This document shows, piece by piece, positions 56,234 to 64,000 of a stretch of DNA of 64,000 nucleotides (its first letter is position 1; each line of letters opens with the position of its first letter). The notes under the pieces are model-generated. The model was not told where the DNA came from. It searched no databases and worked only from the letters and a program-made list of their open reading frames with translations. Origin of the DNA: Streptococcus mitis (lineage in GTDB: Bacteria > Bacillota > Bacilli > Lactobacillales > Streptococcaceae); assembly GCA_001560895.1 (NCBI GenBank), contig CP014326.1:880001-944000 (forward strand), in the 5' to 3' direction. Both the position numbers and the translations under genes were made by a program.

Positions 56234-57024
56234 CAATTAAACTAGTAGCAACGGATATGGACGGAACCTTCCTAGATGGGAGTGGGCGCTTTGATATGGA
56301 CCGCCTCAAGTCTCTCTTAGCTTCCTACAAGGAAAAAGGGATTTACTTTGCGGTAGCTTCGGGTCGGGGATTTCTGTCTCTAGAAAAATTATTTGCTGAT
56401 GTTCGTGATGACATTATTTTCATCGCGGAAAATGGCAGTTTGGTAGAATATCAAGGTCAGGACTTGTATGAAGCGACCATGTCTCGTGAGTTTTATCTAT
56501 CAACTTTTGAAAAACTGAAAACGTCACCTTATGTAGATATCAATAAATTGCTATTGACGGGTAAGAAGGGCTCTTATGTGCTAGATACGGTTGATGAGAC
56601 CTATTTGAAAGAGAGCCAGCACTATAATGAAAATATCCAAAAAGTAGCGAGTCTAGAAGATATTACAGATGACATTTTCAAATTTACGACCAACTTCACA
56701 GAAGAAACGTTGGAAGTTGGAGAAGCTTGGGTAAACGAAAACGTTCCTGGTGTTAAGGCCATGACAACTGGCTTTGAATCTATTGATATTGTTCTGGACT
56801 ATGTCGATAAGGGAGTGGCCATTGTTGAATTGGCTAAAAAACTTGGTATCACGCTGGGTCAAGTTATGGCTTTTGGAGACAATCTAAATGACTTGCACAT
56901 GATGCAGGTTGTGGGACATCCTGTAGCTCCTGAGAATGCACGACCAGAGATTTTAGAATTAGCAGAGACTGTGATTGGTCACCATAAAGACCAGTCGGTT
57001 ATAGCTTATATGGAGGGCTTATAA
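56230..57024 (+). CDS. Cof-type HAD-IIB phosphatase
   Basis: A 264-residue HAD protein: DMDGTFLDGS (motif I), AVASGRG (motif II), GDNLNDLHMMQ (motif IV). It overlaps the smc stop (ATGA) and the next HAD gene (TAATG), so all are on one transcript. Substrate unknown. Confidence 0.9.
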   Translation: MTIKLVATDMDGTFLDGSGRFDMDRLKSLLASYKEKGIYFAVASGRGFLSLEKLFADVRDDIIFIAENGSLVEYQGQDLYEATMSREFYLSTFEKLKTSPYVDINKLLLTGKKGSYVLDTVDETYLKESQHYNENIQKVASLEDITDDIFKFTTNFTEETLEVGEAWVNENVPGVKAMTTGFESIDIVLDYVDKGVAIVELAKKLGITLGQVMAFGDNLNDLHMMQVVGHPVAPENARPEILELAETVIGHHKDQSVIAYMEGL

Positions 57025-57842
57025 TGGCAGATATAAAATTGATTGCATTGGACTTGGACGGGACTTTGCTGACTACTGATAAAAGGCTGACGGATCGGAC
57101 CAAGGCAACCTTGAAAGCTGCGCGTGATCGTGGTATCAAGGTCGTATTGACAACGGGCCGTCCTTTAAAAGCTATGGATTTCTTTCTCCATGAGCTAGGG
57201 ACTGACGGCCACGAAGATGAGTATACCATTACTTTTAATGGTGGTTTGGTTCAGAAAAATACAGGTGAAATCCTTGATAAGACAGTCTTTTCATATGATG
57301 ATGTGGCACGTTTGTATGAAGAAACAGAGAAATTGTCACTTCCTCTTGACGCCATCTCAGAAGGAACTGTTTATCAAATCCAATCGGACCAAGAAAGTCT
57401 TTATGCCAAATTCAATCCAGCTTTGACTTTTGTACCAGTTGACTTTGAAGACCTGTCTAGTCAAATGACCTACAACAAATGCGTGACTGCCTTTGCTCAA
57501 GAACCCTTGGATGCAGCCATTCAGAAGATTTCTCCAGAATTGTTTGACCAATATGAAATCTTTAAATCACGAGAAATGTTGCTAGAGTGGTCACCAAAGA
57601 ATGTTCATAAAGCAACAGGTTTGGCAAAACTAATCAGCCATCTTGGAATCGACCAAAGCCAAGTCATGGCCTGTGGTGACGAGGCCAATGACCTCTCTAT
57701 GATTGAATGGGCAGGGCTCGGTGTTGCCATGCAAAACGCTGTTCCTGAAGTCAAGGCAGTCGCAAATGTAGTGACTCCAATGACCAATGATGAGGAAGCT
57801 GTCGCCTGGGCTATCGAAGAATATGTGCTAAAGGAGAACTAA
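57024..57842 (+). CDS. Cof-type HAD-IIB phosphatase
   Basis: A 272-residue HAD protein, about the same length as the one before it: DLDGTLLTTDK (motif I), LTTGRPLKAM (motif II), GDEANDLSMIEWAG (motif IV). It is closer to the YidA-type enzyme at 5678 than to its neighbour, by motif wording. It ends 3 bp before ftsY and is coupled to it. Confidence 0.92.
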   Translation: MADIKLIALDLDGTLLTTDKRLTDRTKATLKAARDRGIKVVLTTGRPLKAMDFFLHELGTDGHEDEYTITFNGGLVQKNTGEILDKTVFSYDDVARLYEETEKLSLPLDAISEGTVYQIQSDQESLYAKFNPALTFVPVDFEDLSSQMTYNKCVTAFAQEPLDAAIQKISPELFDQYEIFKSREMLLEWSPKNVHKATGLAKLISHLGIDQSQVMACGDEANDLSMIEWAGLGVAMQNAVPEVKAVANVVTPMTNDEEAVAWAIEEYVLKEN

Positions 57843-57845
57843 GAT

Positions 57846-59135
57846 ATGGGATTATTTGACCGTCTATTCGGAAAAAAAGAAGAACCTAAAATCGAAGAAG
57901 TTGTAAAAGAAGCTCTGGAAAATCTTGATTTGTCTGAAACTACTGAGCCTGCCCTTACAGAAGCTGAGGAAGTTTCTCAGGAAGAAGCAGAGGTTGAAAT
58001 TGTTGAACAAGCTCTGCTCCAAGAAGAGGAAAATCAAGACAAAGTTGAAGAAAGTCTGGATTCAGAGCCAGCTGTAGAGGTTCATCAAGAAGAAATAGAA
58101 GAATTTCCACACTCAGAAGAAGTCACAGAAGAAGAGAATGCTGAGCTCATAGAAACTGTAGAAGAAAATAGTTCTGAAGTGCTTGAAGCACAAACGCCTC
58201 AGGTAGAAGAAACTGTTCAGGAAAAATATGACCGCAGTCTTAAGAAAACTCGTACAGGATTTGGTGCTCGTTTGAATGCCTTCTTTGCTAACTTCCGCTC
58301 TGTTGATGAAGAATTTTTCGAGGAACTGGAAGAACTGCTGATTATGAGTGACGTTGGTGTCCAGGTCGCTTCTAACTTAACAGAGGAGTTACGCTACGAA
58401 GCCAAGCTTGAAAACGCCAAGAAACCTGATGCACTTCGTCGTGTCATCATTGAGAAATTGGTTGAGCTTTATGAAAAGGATGGTAACTACGATGAAAGCA
58501 TCCACTTCCAAGATGGCTTGACAGTCATGCTCTTTGTTGGTGTTAATGGTGTTGGGAAAACAACTTCTATTGGGAAACTAGCCCACCGCTACAAACAAGC
58601 TGGCAAGAAGGTCATGTTGGTTGCGGCAGATACCTTCCGTGCAGGAGCGGTAGCCCAGCTAGCTGAATGGGGTCGACGAGTAGATGTTCCAGTAGTGACT
58701 GGACCTGAAAAAGCTGACCCAGCCAGTGTAGTCTTTGATGGCATGGAACGTGCTGTGGCTGAAGGTATCGATATTCTTATGATTGATACTGCTGGTCGTC
58801 TACAAAATAAGGACAACCTTATGGCTGAGCTGGAAAAGATTGGTCGTATTATCAAACGTGTTGTACCAGAAGCACCCCATGAAACCTTCCTAGCATTAGA
58901 TGCTTCAACAGGTCAAAATGCCCTGGTGCAGGCCAAAGAATTTTCAAAAATTACCCCTTTGACAGGAATTGTCTTGACTAAGATTGATGGAACTGCTCGA
59001 GGTGGTGTTGTTCTAGCTATTCGAGAAGAACTCAATATTCCTGTAAAATTGATTGGTTTTGGTGAAAAAATCGATGATATTGGAGAATTTAACTCAGAAA
59101 ACTTTATGAAGGGTCTCTTGGAAGGCTTAATCTAA
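57846..59135 (+). CDS. ftsY: SRP receptor FtsY
   Basis: A 429-residue protein. The N-terminal A domain (residues 10-125) is very acidic and rich in Glu repeats, as usual for membrane association. The NG domain starts near 130: GVNGVGKTTSIGKLAHRYK, AADTFRAGAVAQLAEW, DTAGRLQNKDNLM, LTKIDGTARGG. FtsY receives Ffh-ribosome complexes at the membrane. The last 39 bases of the gene are duplicated downstream, after the surface protein gene. Confidence 0.97.
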   Translation: MGLFDRLFGKKEEPKIEEVVKEALENLDLSETTEPALTEAEEVSQEEAEVEIVEQALLQEEENQDKVEESLDSEPAVEVHQEEIEEFPHSEEVTEEENAELIETVEENSSEVLEAQTPQVEETVQEKYDRSLKKTRTGFGARLNAFFANFRSVDEEFFEELEELLIMSDVGVQVASNLTEELRYEAKLENAKKPDALRRVIIEKLVELYEKDGNYDESIHFQDGLTVMLFVGVNGVGKTTSIGKLAHRYKQAGKKVMLVAADTFRAGAVAQLAEWGRRVDVPVVTGPEKADPASVVFDGMERAVAEGIDILMIDTAGRLQNKDNLMAELEKIGRIIKRVVPEAPHETFLALDASTGQNALVQAKEFSKITPLTGIVLTKIDGTARGGVVLAIREELNIPVKLIGFGEKIDDIGEFNSENFMKGLLEGLI

Positions 59136-59136
59136 T
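59097..59136 (+). repeat. 40-bp direct repeat, copy 1 (3' end of ftsY)
   Basis: This stretch, opening GAAAACTTTATGAA and closing GGCTTAATCTAAT, recurs at 62789-62828 with one G/A mismatch. Confidence 0.95.
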
Positions 59137-59168
59137 ATTTTAATTTTTAAAAATGTGGAGATATATTT

Positions 59169-62100
59169 ATGAAATATATTAGTTGGAATAAAATTACCAA
59201 AGTTAGCTTGACAGGTTTATTAATATGTGGGGCAACTTTATGTGAAAAAGCTCAAGCTGAAGAGAATTATAACTATTCAAGTGTAACGGAAAATTTGATT
59301 AATACTACTGTCGATGTTGACCCACCTGAATTTGTATCTCTAACTTCAGATAAGACAGAAGTGAGATCAGGTGAGCGTGTTAATTACACTCTAAAAGCAC
59401 ATGATAAGGGCAAATTAACTACCGCTACAATTGTTTTAAAAAATGATGAAAACGGGAAAATAAAAGCACTATATGCAGATTCTCCAACTTCAGATGGTAC
59501 TTTCTCTTTTACCTTAGAAGTTGATGAAAAATTATCTAGTGGTATATGGAGGATAAATGGGATCACTTTACGAGATGATTCTGATAATTATGTAGATATA
59601 GATGGTGAAGATGCATTGGCACTATATAGTACACCTCTAAAAGTAGAAAATAATGTTACTGTCGATGTTACCCCGCCTGAATTTGTATCTCTAGCTTCAG
59701 ATAAGACAGAAGTGAGGTCAGGTGAGCGTGTTAATTACACCCTAAAAGCAAAAGATAATGGCAAATTAACTACCGCTACAATTGTTTTAAAAAATGATAA
59801 AAACGGGAAAATAAAAGCACTATATGCAGATTCTCCAACTTCAGATGGTACTTTCTCTTTTACCTTAGAAGTTGATGAAAAATTATCTAGTGGTATATGG
59901 AGGATAAATGGGATCACTTTACGAGATGATTCTGATAATTATGTAGATATAGATGGTGAAGATGCATTGGCACTATATAGTACACCTCTAAAAGTAGAAA
60001 ATAATGTTACTGTCGATGTTACCCCGCCTGAATTTGTATCTCTAGCTTCAGATAAGACAGAAGTGAGGTCAGGTGAGCGTGTTAATTACACCCTAAAAGC
60101 AAAAGATAACGGCAAATTAACTACCGCTACAATTGTTTTAAAAAATGATGAAAACGGGAAAATAAAAGCACTATATGCAGATTCTCCAACTTCAGATGGT
60201 ACTTTCTCTTTTACCTTAGAAGTTGATGAAAAATTATCTAGTGGTATATGGAGGATAAATGGGATCACTTTACGAGATGATTCTGATAATTATGTAGATA
60301 TAGATGGTGAAGACGCATTGGCACTATATAGTAAACCATTGAAAGTAGGTGAATCAAGTTTAAATAATGTTGCAAATAATCTTCAACCAGACACAGAAGC
60401 ACCTAAATTAATTTCAATTAAGTTAAATCAGGCAAGCGCTACGGAACATGATGTTGTAACCTATACAGTAGATGCAAGCGATAATAGACAATTAGATTCA
60501 GCTTACTTGACAATTCGTTCAGTGTCTTCTCCTTCTAAGTATGAAATATTAACAGGCAAATTAAATAAAGAAGGTCAGTTTATTTTTAGGTATCAAGTAG
60601 ATGAAAATAGTTTCCCAGGTGACTGGGAGATAAGTAGATTAGCTATTTATGACAAGGCAAAAAATATTTCAGAGTATGATTCTGAGAATATTCCTAAAGA
60701 ATCTTCTCCGATTTTAACTATTTCAAGTAATCTTCAACCAGACACAGAAGCGCCTAAATTAATTTCAATTAAGTTAAATCAGGCAAGCGCTACGGAACAT
60801 GATGTTGTAACCTATACAGTAGATGCAAGCGATAATAGACAATTAGATTCAGCTTACTTGACAATTCGTTCAGTGTCTTCTCCTTCTAAGTATGAAATAT
60901 TAACAGGCAAATTAAATAAAGAAGGTCAGTTTATTTTTAGATATCAAGTAGATGAAAATAGTTTCCCAGGTGACTGGGAGATAAGTAGATTAGCTATTTA
61001 TGACAAGGCAAAAAATATTTCAGAGTATAATTCTGAGAATTTACCTAAAGAATCTTCTCCGATTTTAACTATTTCAACTAATCTTCAACCAGACACAGAA
61101 GCACCTAAATTAATTTCAATTAAGTTAAATCAGACAAGCGCTACGGAACATGATGTTGTAACCTATACAGTAGATGCAAGCGATAATAGACAATTAGATT
61201 CAGCTTACTTGACAATTCGTTCAGTGTCTTCTCCTTCTAAGTATGAAATATTAACAGGCAAATTAAATAAAGAAGGTCAGTTTATTTTTAGATATCAAGT
61301 AGATGAAAATAGTTTCCCAGGTGACTGGGAGATAAGTAGATTAGCTATTTATGACAAGGCAAAAAATATTTCAGAGTATAATTCTGAGAATTTACCTAAA
61401 GAATCTTCTCCGATTCTAAGAGTAGCTAATAGAAGGGAAATTTCATCCCTAGATTCGATTAATAGTGAAAAAGAGTCAAAAAATGATGCTAATATATTAC
61501 CAACAGACTCATTATCAAATAACCAGCCAATAGATGAAAGTGTAATTTCTGCTCAATCTACGGATAAGACTAGCAATGAAAATATAAATACTGCTCAATC
61601 TACGGATAAGACTGACAGTGAAAATTCAACTTCTGCTCAATCTACGGATAAGACTGACAATGAAAATATAAATACTGCTCAATCTACGGATAAGACTGAC
61701 AGTGAAAATTCAACTTCTGCTCAATCTACGGATAAGACTGACAATGAAAATATAAATACTGCTCAATCTACGGATAAGACTGACAGTGAAAATTCAACTT
61801 CTGTTCAATCTACGGATAAGACTGACAGTGAAAATTCAACTTCTGTTCAATCTACGAATAAGACTAGCAATGAAAATTCAACTTCTGTTCAATCTACGGA
61901 TAAGACTAGCAATGAAAATATAAATACTGTTCAATCTACGGACAAGACTGACAGTGAAAATTTAACTTCTGTTCAATCTACGGATAAGACTGACAGTGAA
62001 AATTCAACTTCTGTTCAATCTACGGATAAGACTAGCAATGAAAATATAAATACTGTTCAATCTACGGACAAGACTGACAGTGAAAATTTAACTTCTGTTC

Positions 62101-62801
62101 AATCTACGGATAAGACTGACAATGAAAATATAAATACTGCTCAATCTACGGATAAGACTGACAGTGAAAATTCAACTTCTGTTCAATCTACGGATAAGAC
62201 TAGCAATGAAAATATAAATACTGTTCAATCTACGGACAAGACTGACAGTGAAAATTTAACTTCTGTTCAATCTACGGATAAGACTGACAGTGAAAATTCA
62301 ACTTCTGTTCAATCTACGGATAAGACTAGCAATGAAAATATAAATACTGTTCAATCTACGGACAAGACTGACAGTGAAAATTTAACTTCTGTTCAATCTA
62401 CGGATAAGACTGACAATGAAAATATAAATACTGCTCAATCTACGGATAAGACTGACAGTGAAAATTCAACTTCTATTCAATCTACGGATAAGACTGACAG
62501 TGAAAATTCAACTTCTGTTCAATCTACGGATAAGAATAATAGTGAAAGTATAAACATGGATTTATATGTTCAGGATGCATTACAAAATAATGGATTTAGT
62601 CCATATGGTGAAGGTAATTTGTTTGAAAATGCTAATTCTGATATGATTGAAAAAAATAATGAATTAAAGATTCATCAATATCCAAAAAGAATTGAAAGAA
62701 ATTTGCCTAAAACAGGTAATAAATTATTTTCAGTTTTATCTATACTTGGTGCTATAAATTTGCTGTTAATTTTATTAAGAATATTAATGAAAACTTTATG
62801 A
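59169..62801 (+). CDS. LPXTG-anchored repetitive surface protein, probable adhesin
   Basis: A 1210-residue exported protein. Signal peptide at 1-30 (VSLTGLLICGATLCEKAQA), no YSIRK motif. Then three 117-residue repeats (DVTPPEFVSLASDKTEVRSG type) from about 48 to 398, three related but diverged 117-residue repeats (DTEAPKLISIKLNQ type) from about 404 to 754, a low-complexity stalk of about 24 copies of a 14-residue unit (AQSTDKTDSENSTS type), and a sortase signal: LPKTG, hydrophobic stretch and a short basic tail. The 117-residue units predict Ig-like beta sandwiches. The ATG follows GTGGAGA. Codon use is AT-richer than its neighbours. The gene is an insert between ftsY and zwf; its last three codons lie in a copy of the ftsY end. 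Confidence 0.9.
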   Translation: MKYISWNKITKVSLTGLLICGATLCEKAQAEENYNYSSVTENLINTTVDVDPPEFVSLTSDKTEVRSGERVNYTLKAHDKGKLTTATIVLKNDENGKIKALYADSPTSDGTFSFTLEVDEKLSSGIWRINGITLRDDSDNYVDIDGEDALALYSTPLKVENNVTVDVTPPEFVSLASDKTEVRSGERVNYTLKAKDNGKLTTATIVLKNDKNGKIKALYADSPTSDGTFSFTLEVDEKLSSGIWRINGITLRDDSDNYVDIDGEDALALYSTPLKVENNVTVDVTPPEFVSLASDKTEVRSGERVNYTLKAKDNGKLTTATIVLKNDENGKIKALYADSPTSDGTFSFTLEVDEKLSSGIWRINGITLRDDSDNYVDIDGEDALALYSKPLKVGESSLNNVANNLQPDTEAPKLISIKLNQASATEHDVVTYTVDASDNRQLDSAYLTIRSVSSPSKYEILTGKLNKEGQFIFRYQVDENSFPGDWEISRLAIYDKAKNISEYDSENIPKESSPILTISSNLQPDTEAPKLISIKLNQASATEHDVVTYTVDASDNRQLDSAYLTIRSVSSPSKYEILTGKLNKEGQFIFRYQVDENSFPGDWEISRLAIYDKAKNISEYNSENLPKESSPILTISTNLQPDTEAPKLISIKLNQTSATEHDVVTYTVDASDNRQLDSAYLTIRSVSSPSKYEILTGKLNKEGQFIFRYQVDENSFPGDWEISRLAIYDKAKNISEYNSENLPKESSPILRVANRREISSLDSINSEKESKNDANILPTDSLSNNQPIDESVISAQSTDKTSNENINTAQSTDKTDSENSTSAQSTDKTDNENINTAQSTDKTDSENSTSAQSTDKTDNENINTAQSTDKTDSENSTSVQSTDKTDSENSTSVQSTNKTSNENSTSVQSTDKTSNENINTVQSTDKTDSENLTSVQSTDKTDSENSTSVQSTDKTSNENINTVQSTDKTDSENLTSVQSTDKTDNENINTAQSTDKTDSENSTSVQSTDKTSNENINTVQSTDKTDSENLTSVQSTDKTDSENSTSVQSTDKTSNENINTVQSTDKTDSENLTSVQSTDKTDNENINTAQSTDKTDSENSTSIQSTDKTDSENSTSVQSTDKNNSESINMDLYVQDALQNNGFSPYGEGNLFENANSDMIEKNNELKIHQYPKRIERNLPKTGNKLFSVLSILGAINLLLILLRILMKTL
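59310..60362 (+). repeat. Three tandem 351-bp repeats (type 1) in the surface protein gene
   Basis: Units start at 59310, 59661 and 60012, each 351 bp (117 codons), almost identical in DNA. The near identity of synonymous sites indicates recent duplication or gene conversion. Confidence 0.92.
60378..61430 (+). repeat. Three tandem 351-bp repeats (type 2)
   Basis: Units start at 60378, 60729 and 61080, each 351 bp and nearly identical to one another. Protein layout parallels the type 1 repeats (TYT, DN, VDE, W-I, IYD), which suggests an old common origin. Confidence 0.92.
61550..62555 (+). repeat. About 24 copies of a 42-bp repeat
   Basis: The unit encodes 14 residues, QSTDKT plus D/S, S/N, ENSTS or ENINT and V/A. 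Variants alternate in a higher-order order, for example the block TSNENINT, TDSENLTS, TDSENSTS recurs. Copy number is likely unstable. Confidence 0.9.
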
Positions 62802-62828
62802 AAGGTCTCTTGGAAGGCTTAATCTAAT
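62789..62828 (+). repeat. 40-bp direct repeat, copy 2 (duplicated ftsY end)
   Basis: It matches 59097-59136 at 39 of 40 positions. It contains the stop codon of the surface protein gene (62799-62801), read in another frame. The original ftsY downstream sequence, with the terminator, resumes after it. Confidence 0.95.
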
Positions 62829-62835
62829 CAGAAGC

Positions 62836-62873
62836 AAAAATCCTGCAAGGCATAAACTTGCAGGAAATTTTTT
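62836..62873. terminator. Bidirectional terminator between ftsY region and zwf
   Basis: TCCTGCAAG pairs with CTTGCAGGA around GCATAAA, with A and T tracts on the two sides. Confidence 0.9.
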
Positions 62874-64000
62874 TATTCTAAACGACCATCTTGACGGTAG
62901 GCGATATCTGGTTGCCAAGTCCATTTGGCACCGAATTTTTCAAGTAAGTCAAAGCTAGCTTGAGGTCCCATGCTTCCAGCTTTATAGTCATGAAGTGGGG
63001 CACCATTTTCAGCCCAGAGCTCTTCGATACGGTCAATCAATTTCCATGAGGCACCAACTTCATCCCAGTGGCTAAAGTTAGTTGAGTTGTTATTTAAGAC
63101 ATCATAAATCAATTTCTCGTATGGTTCTGGAGAAGCACCAGTTGCGGTCGCATCTGTACGGTAATCAAGTGAGTTAGGAGCTAAGTTGAATTCTTCTCCT
63201 ACCTGTTTCCCATTTAGGCTAAGAGAGAATCCTTCTGTTGGTTGGATATAGATGGTCAAAATGTTTGGAGCAAGTGGCTCACCAAAGATAGAATCCATTT
63301 GTTTAAAGACAATGTTGACATGAGTTCCTTTTTCAGTCAGACGTTTACCCGTACGGAAGAAGAAAGGAACACCACGGAATCGATCGCTGTCTACAAAGAA
63401 GGCACCAGACGCAAAGGTTTCAGTTGTTGATTCTGGATTAACATTTGGCTCGCTACGATAAGAGATGTATTTCATTCCATCAATCTTACCTGAACGGTAT
63501 TGACCACGGATAAAGTGTTCTTTAAGCTCTTCATCTGTTGGATGATAGAGGTTTTTAAAGACCTTAATCTTCTCAGCGCGAATCTCGTCCTTTGTGAAGC
63601 TTGCTGGCTTGTCCATGGCAAGGAGAGAAAGGAGTTGTAGAGTGTGGTTTTGAACCATGTCACGGAGGGCACCAGATTCATCATAGTAGCCACCACGTTC
63701 TTCTACGCCTAAGCGCTCAGCAAAGGTAATTTGAACATTGTCGATAAAATCCTTGTTCCAAACGTTTTCAAAAATCAAGTTTGCAAAGCGAACTGCAAAG
63801 ATACTTTGGATCATTTCCTTACCAAGATAATGGTCAATACGGAAAATTTGTTCTTCGTCAAATGTTGCTAGGAGCTCGTCATTCAACTTGCTTGCGCTTG
63901 CGTAATCTGTACCAAACGGTTTTTCAACGATTAAACGCTCAAAACCTTTACCGTCTACGATGTTTTCAGACTTGAGGTGTTTGGCAATAGTTCCAAAGAA
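62873..64000 (-). CDS. zwf: Glucose-6-phosphate 1-dehydrogenase, 5' end outside the window
   Basis: The C-terminal 376 residues or so are present; the start is beyond the right edge. Visible are VEKPFGTDYASA, the active-site motif RIDHYLGKEMIQ, FIRGQYRSGKIDG and FFFRTGKRLTEKGT. The enzyme oxidises glucose-6-phosphate to 6-phosphogluconolactone with NADP+, the entry to the pentose phosphate pathway. The NADP-binding N-terminal fold is not in the window. Confidence 0.96.
   Translation of the reverse strand, partial: FFGTIAKHLKSENIVDGKGFERLIVEKPFGTDYASASKLNDELLATFDEEQIFRIDHYLGKEMIQSIFAVRFANLIFENVWNKDFIDNVQITFAERLGVEERGGYYDESGALRDMVQNHTLQLLSLLAMDKPASFTKDEIRAEKIKVFKNLYHPTDEELKEHFIRGQYRSGKIDGMKYISYRSEPNVNPESTTETFASGAFFVDSDRFRGVPFFFRTGKRLTEKGTHVNIVFKQMDSIFGEPLAPNILTIYIQPTEGFSLSLNGKQVGEEFNLAPNSLDYRTDATATGASPEPYEKLIYDVLNNNSTNFSHWDEVGASWKLIDRIEELWAENGAPLHDYKAGSMGPQASFDLLEKFGAKWTWQPDIAYRQDGRLE

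Noticed and set aside
59384..60268. Three identical 60-codon minus-strand frames
   Set aside because: They are the reverse strand of the 351-bp repeats of the surface protein gene.
61550..62555. Regular 42-bp repeats resembling a CRISPR array
   Set aside because: The repeats are contiguous, in frame, without spacers, and code for a 14-residue stalk unit ahead of an LPXTG motif.

Overview
The window is from a low-GC streptococcus of the mitis group (S. mitis, S. oralis or S. pneumoniae relatives). Evidence: the order def, ssrA, tarIJ-licABC, dprA, topA, leuABCD, guaC, rnc-smc-ftsY, zwf; two BOX repeats; a ComX box before dprA; a CiaR-type box before tarI; and a tmRNA tag ending SYALAA. Species cannot be fixed from the window alone.

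Layout. 1-4045: right end of an integrative conjugative element, with a relaxase (5' end cut by the window), a parA gene broken by a nonsense codon, a small DNA-binding partition protein and a DDE transposase. Arrays of 12-bp AT-rich repeats surround the two par genes. The element appears to stop just upstream of a strong promoter for a candidate small RNA that precedes rplS. 4400-10260: core genes (rplS, tRNA-Arg, HAD and HD hydrolases, DUF1934, ylxM, ffh), with an AbiV-type abortive-infection gene beside the tRNA. 10300-20900: a defence island between ffh and uraA, made of an SNF2-type helicase, a DUF4391 protein, a type III methyltransferase (mod), a SLATT membrane protein, a type III restriction subunit (res) and a CFI-box protein. 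The mod gene begins with four AGCAC repeats and is out of frame in this copy, so it is in the OFF phase. 21500-30570: uraA with an attenuator leader, rsmG, lemA, htpX, rlmB, def, a CapA-type protein, a HAD, an SGNH hydrolase and tmRNA.

30600-34700 is a pile of insertion sequences: an intact IS3-family element inserted in the loop of the ssrA terminator, then a decayed IS200/IS605-type element interrupted by an IS1182-type element whose transposase has a nonsense codon. 35190-39379 is the tarIJ-licABC operon for ribitol and choline supply to teichoic acids. Then come dprA, topA, cutC, a leucine operon with a leader peptide and attenuator, guaC, tRNA-Arg, and the rnc-smc-HAD-HAD-ftsY cluster.

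Between ftsY and zwf sits a 3.6-kb LPXTG surface protein gene with two sets of 351-bp repeats and about 24 copies of a 42-bp repeat. It is flanked by a 40-bp duplication of the 3' end of ftsY, which marks it as an inserted cassette.

The most interesting system is the phase-variable type III island, because restriction, methylation and a putative membrane effector appear to share one operon behind one slippable repeat. All assignments are from reading the sequence and family knowledge; no database search was run.
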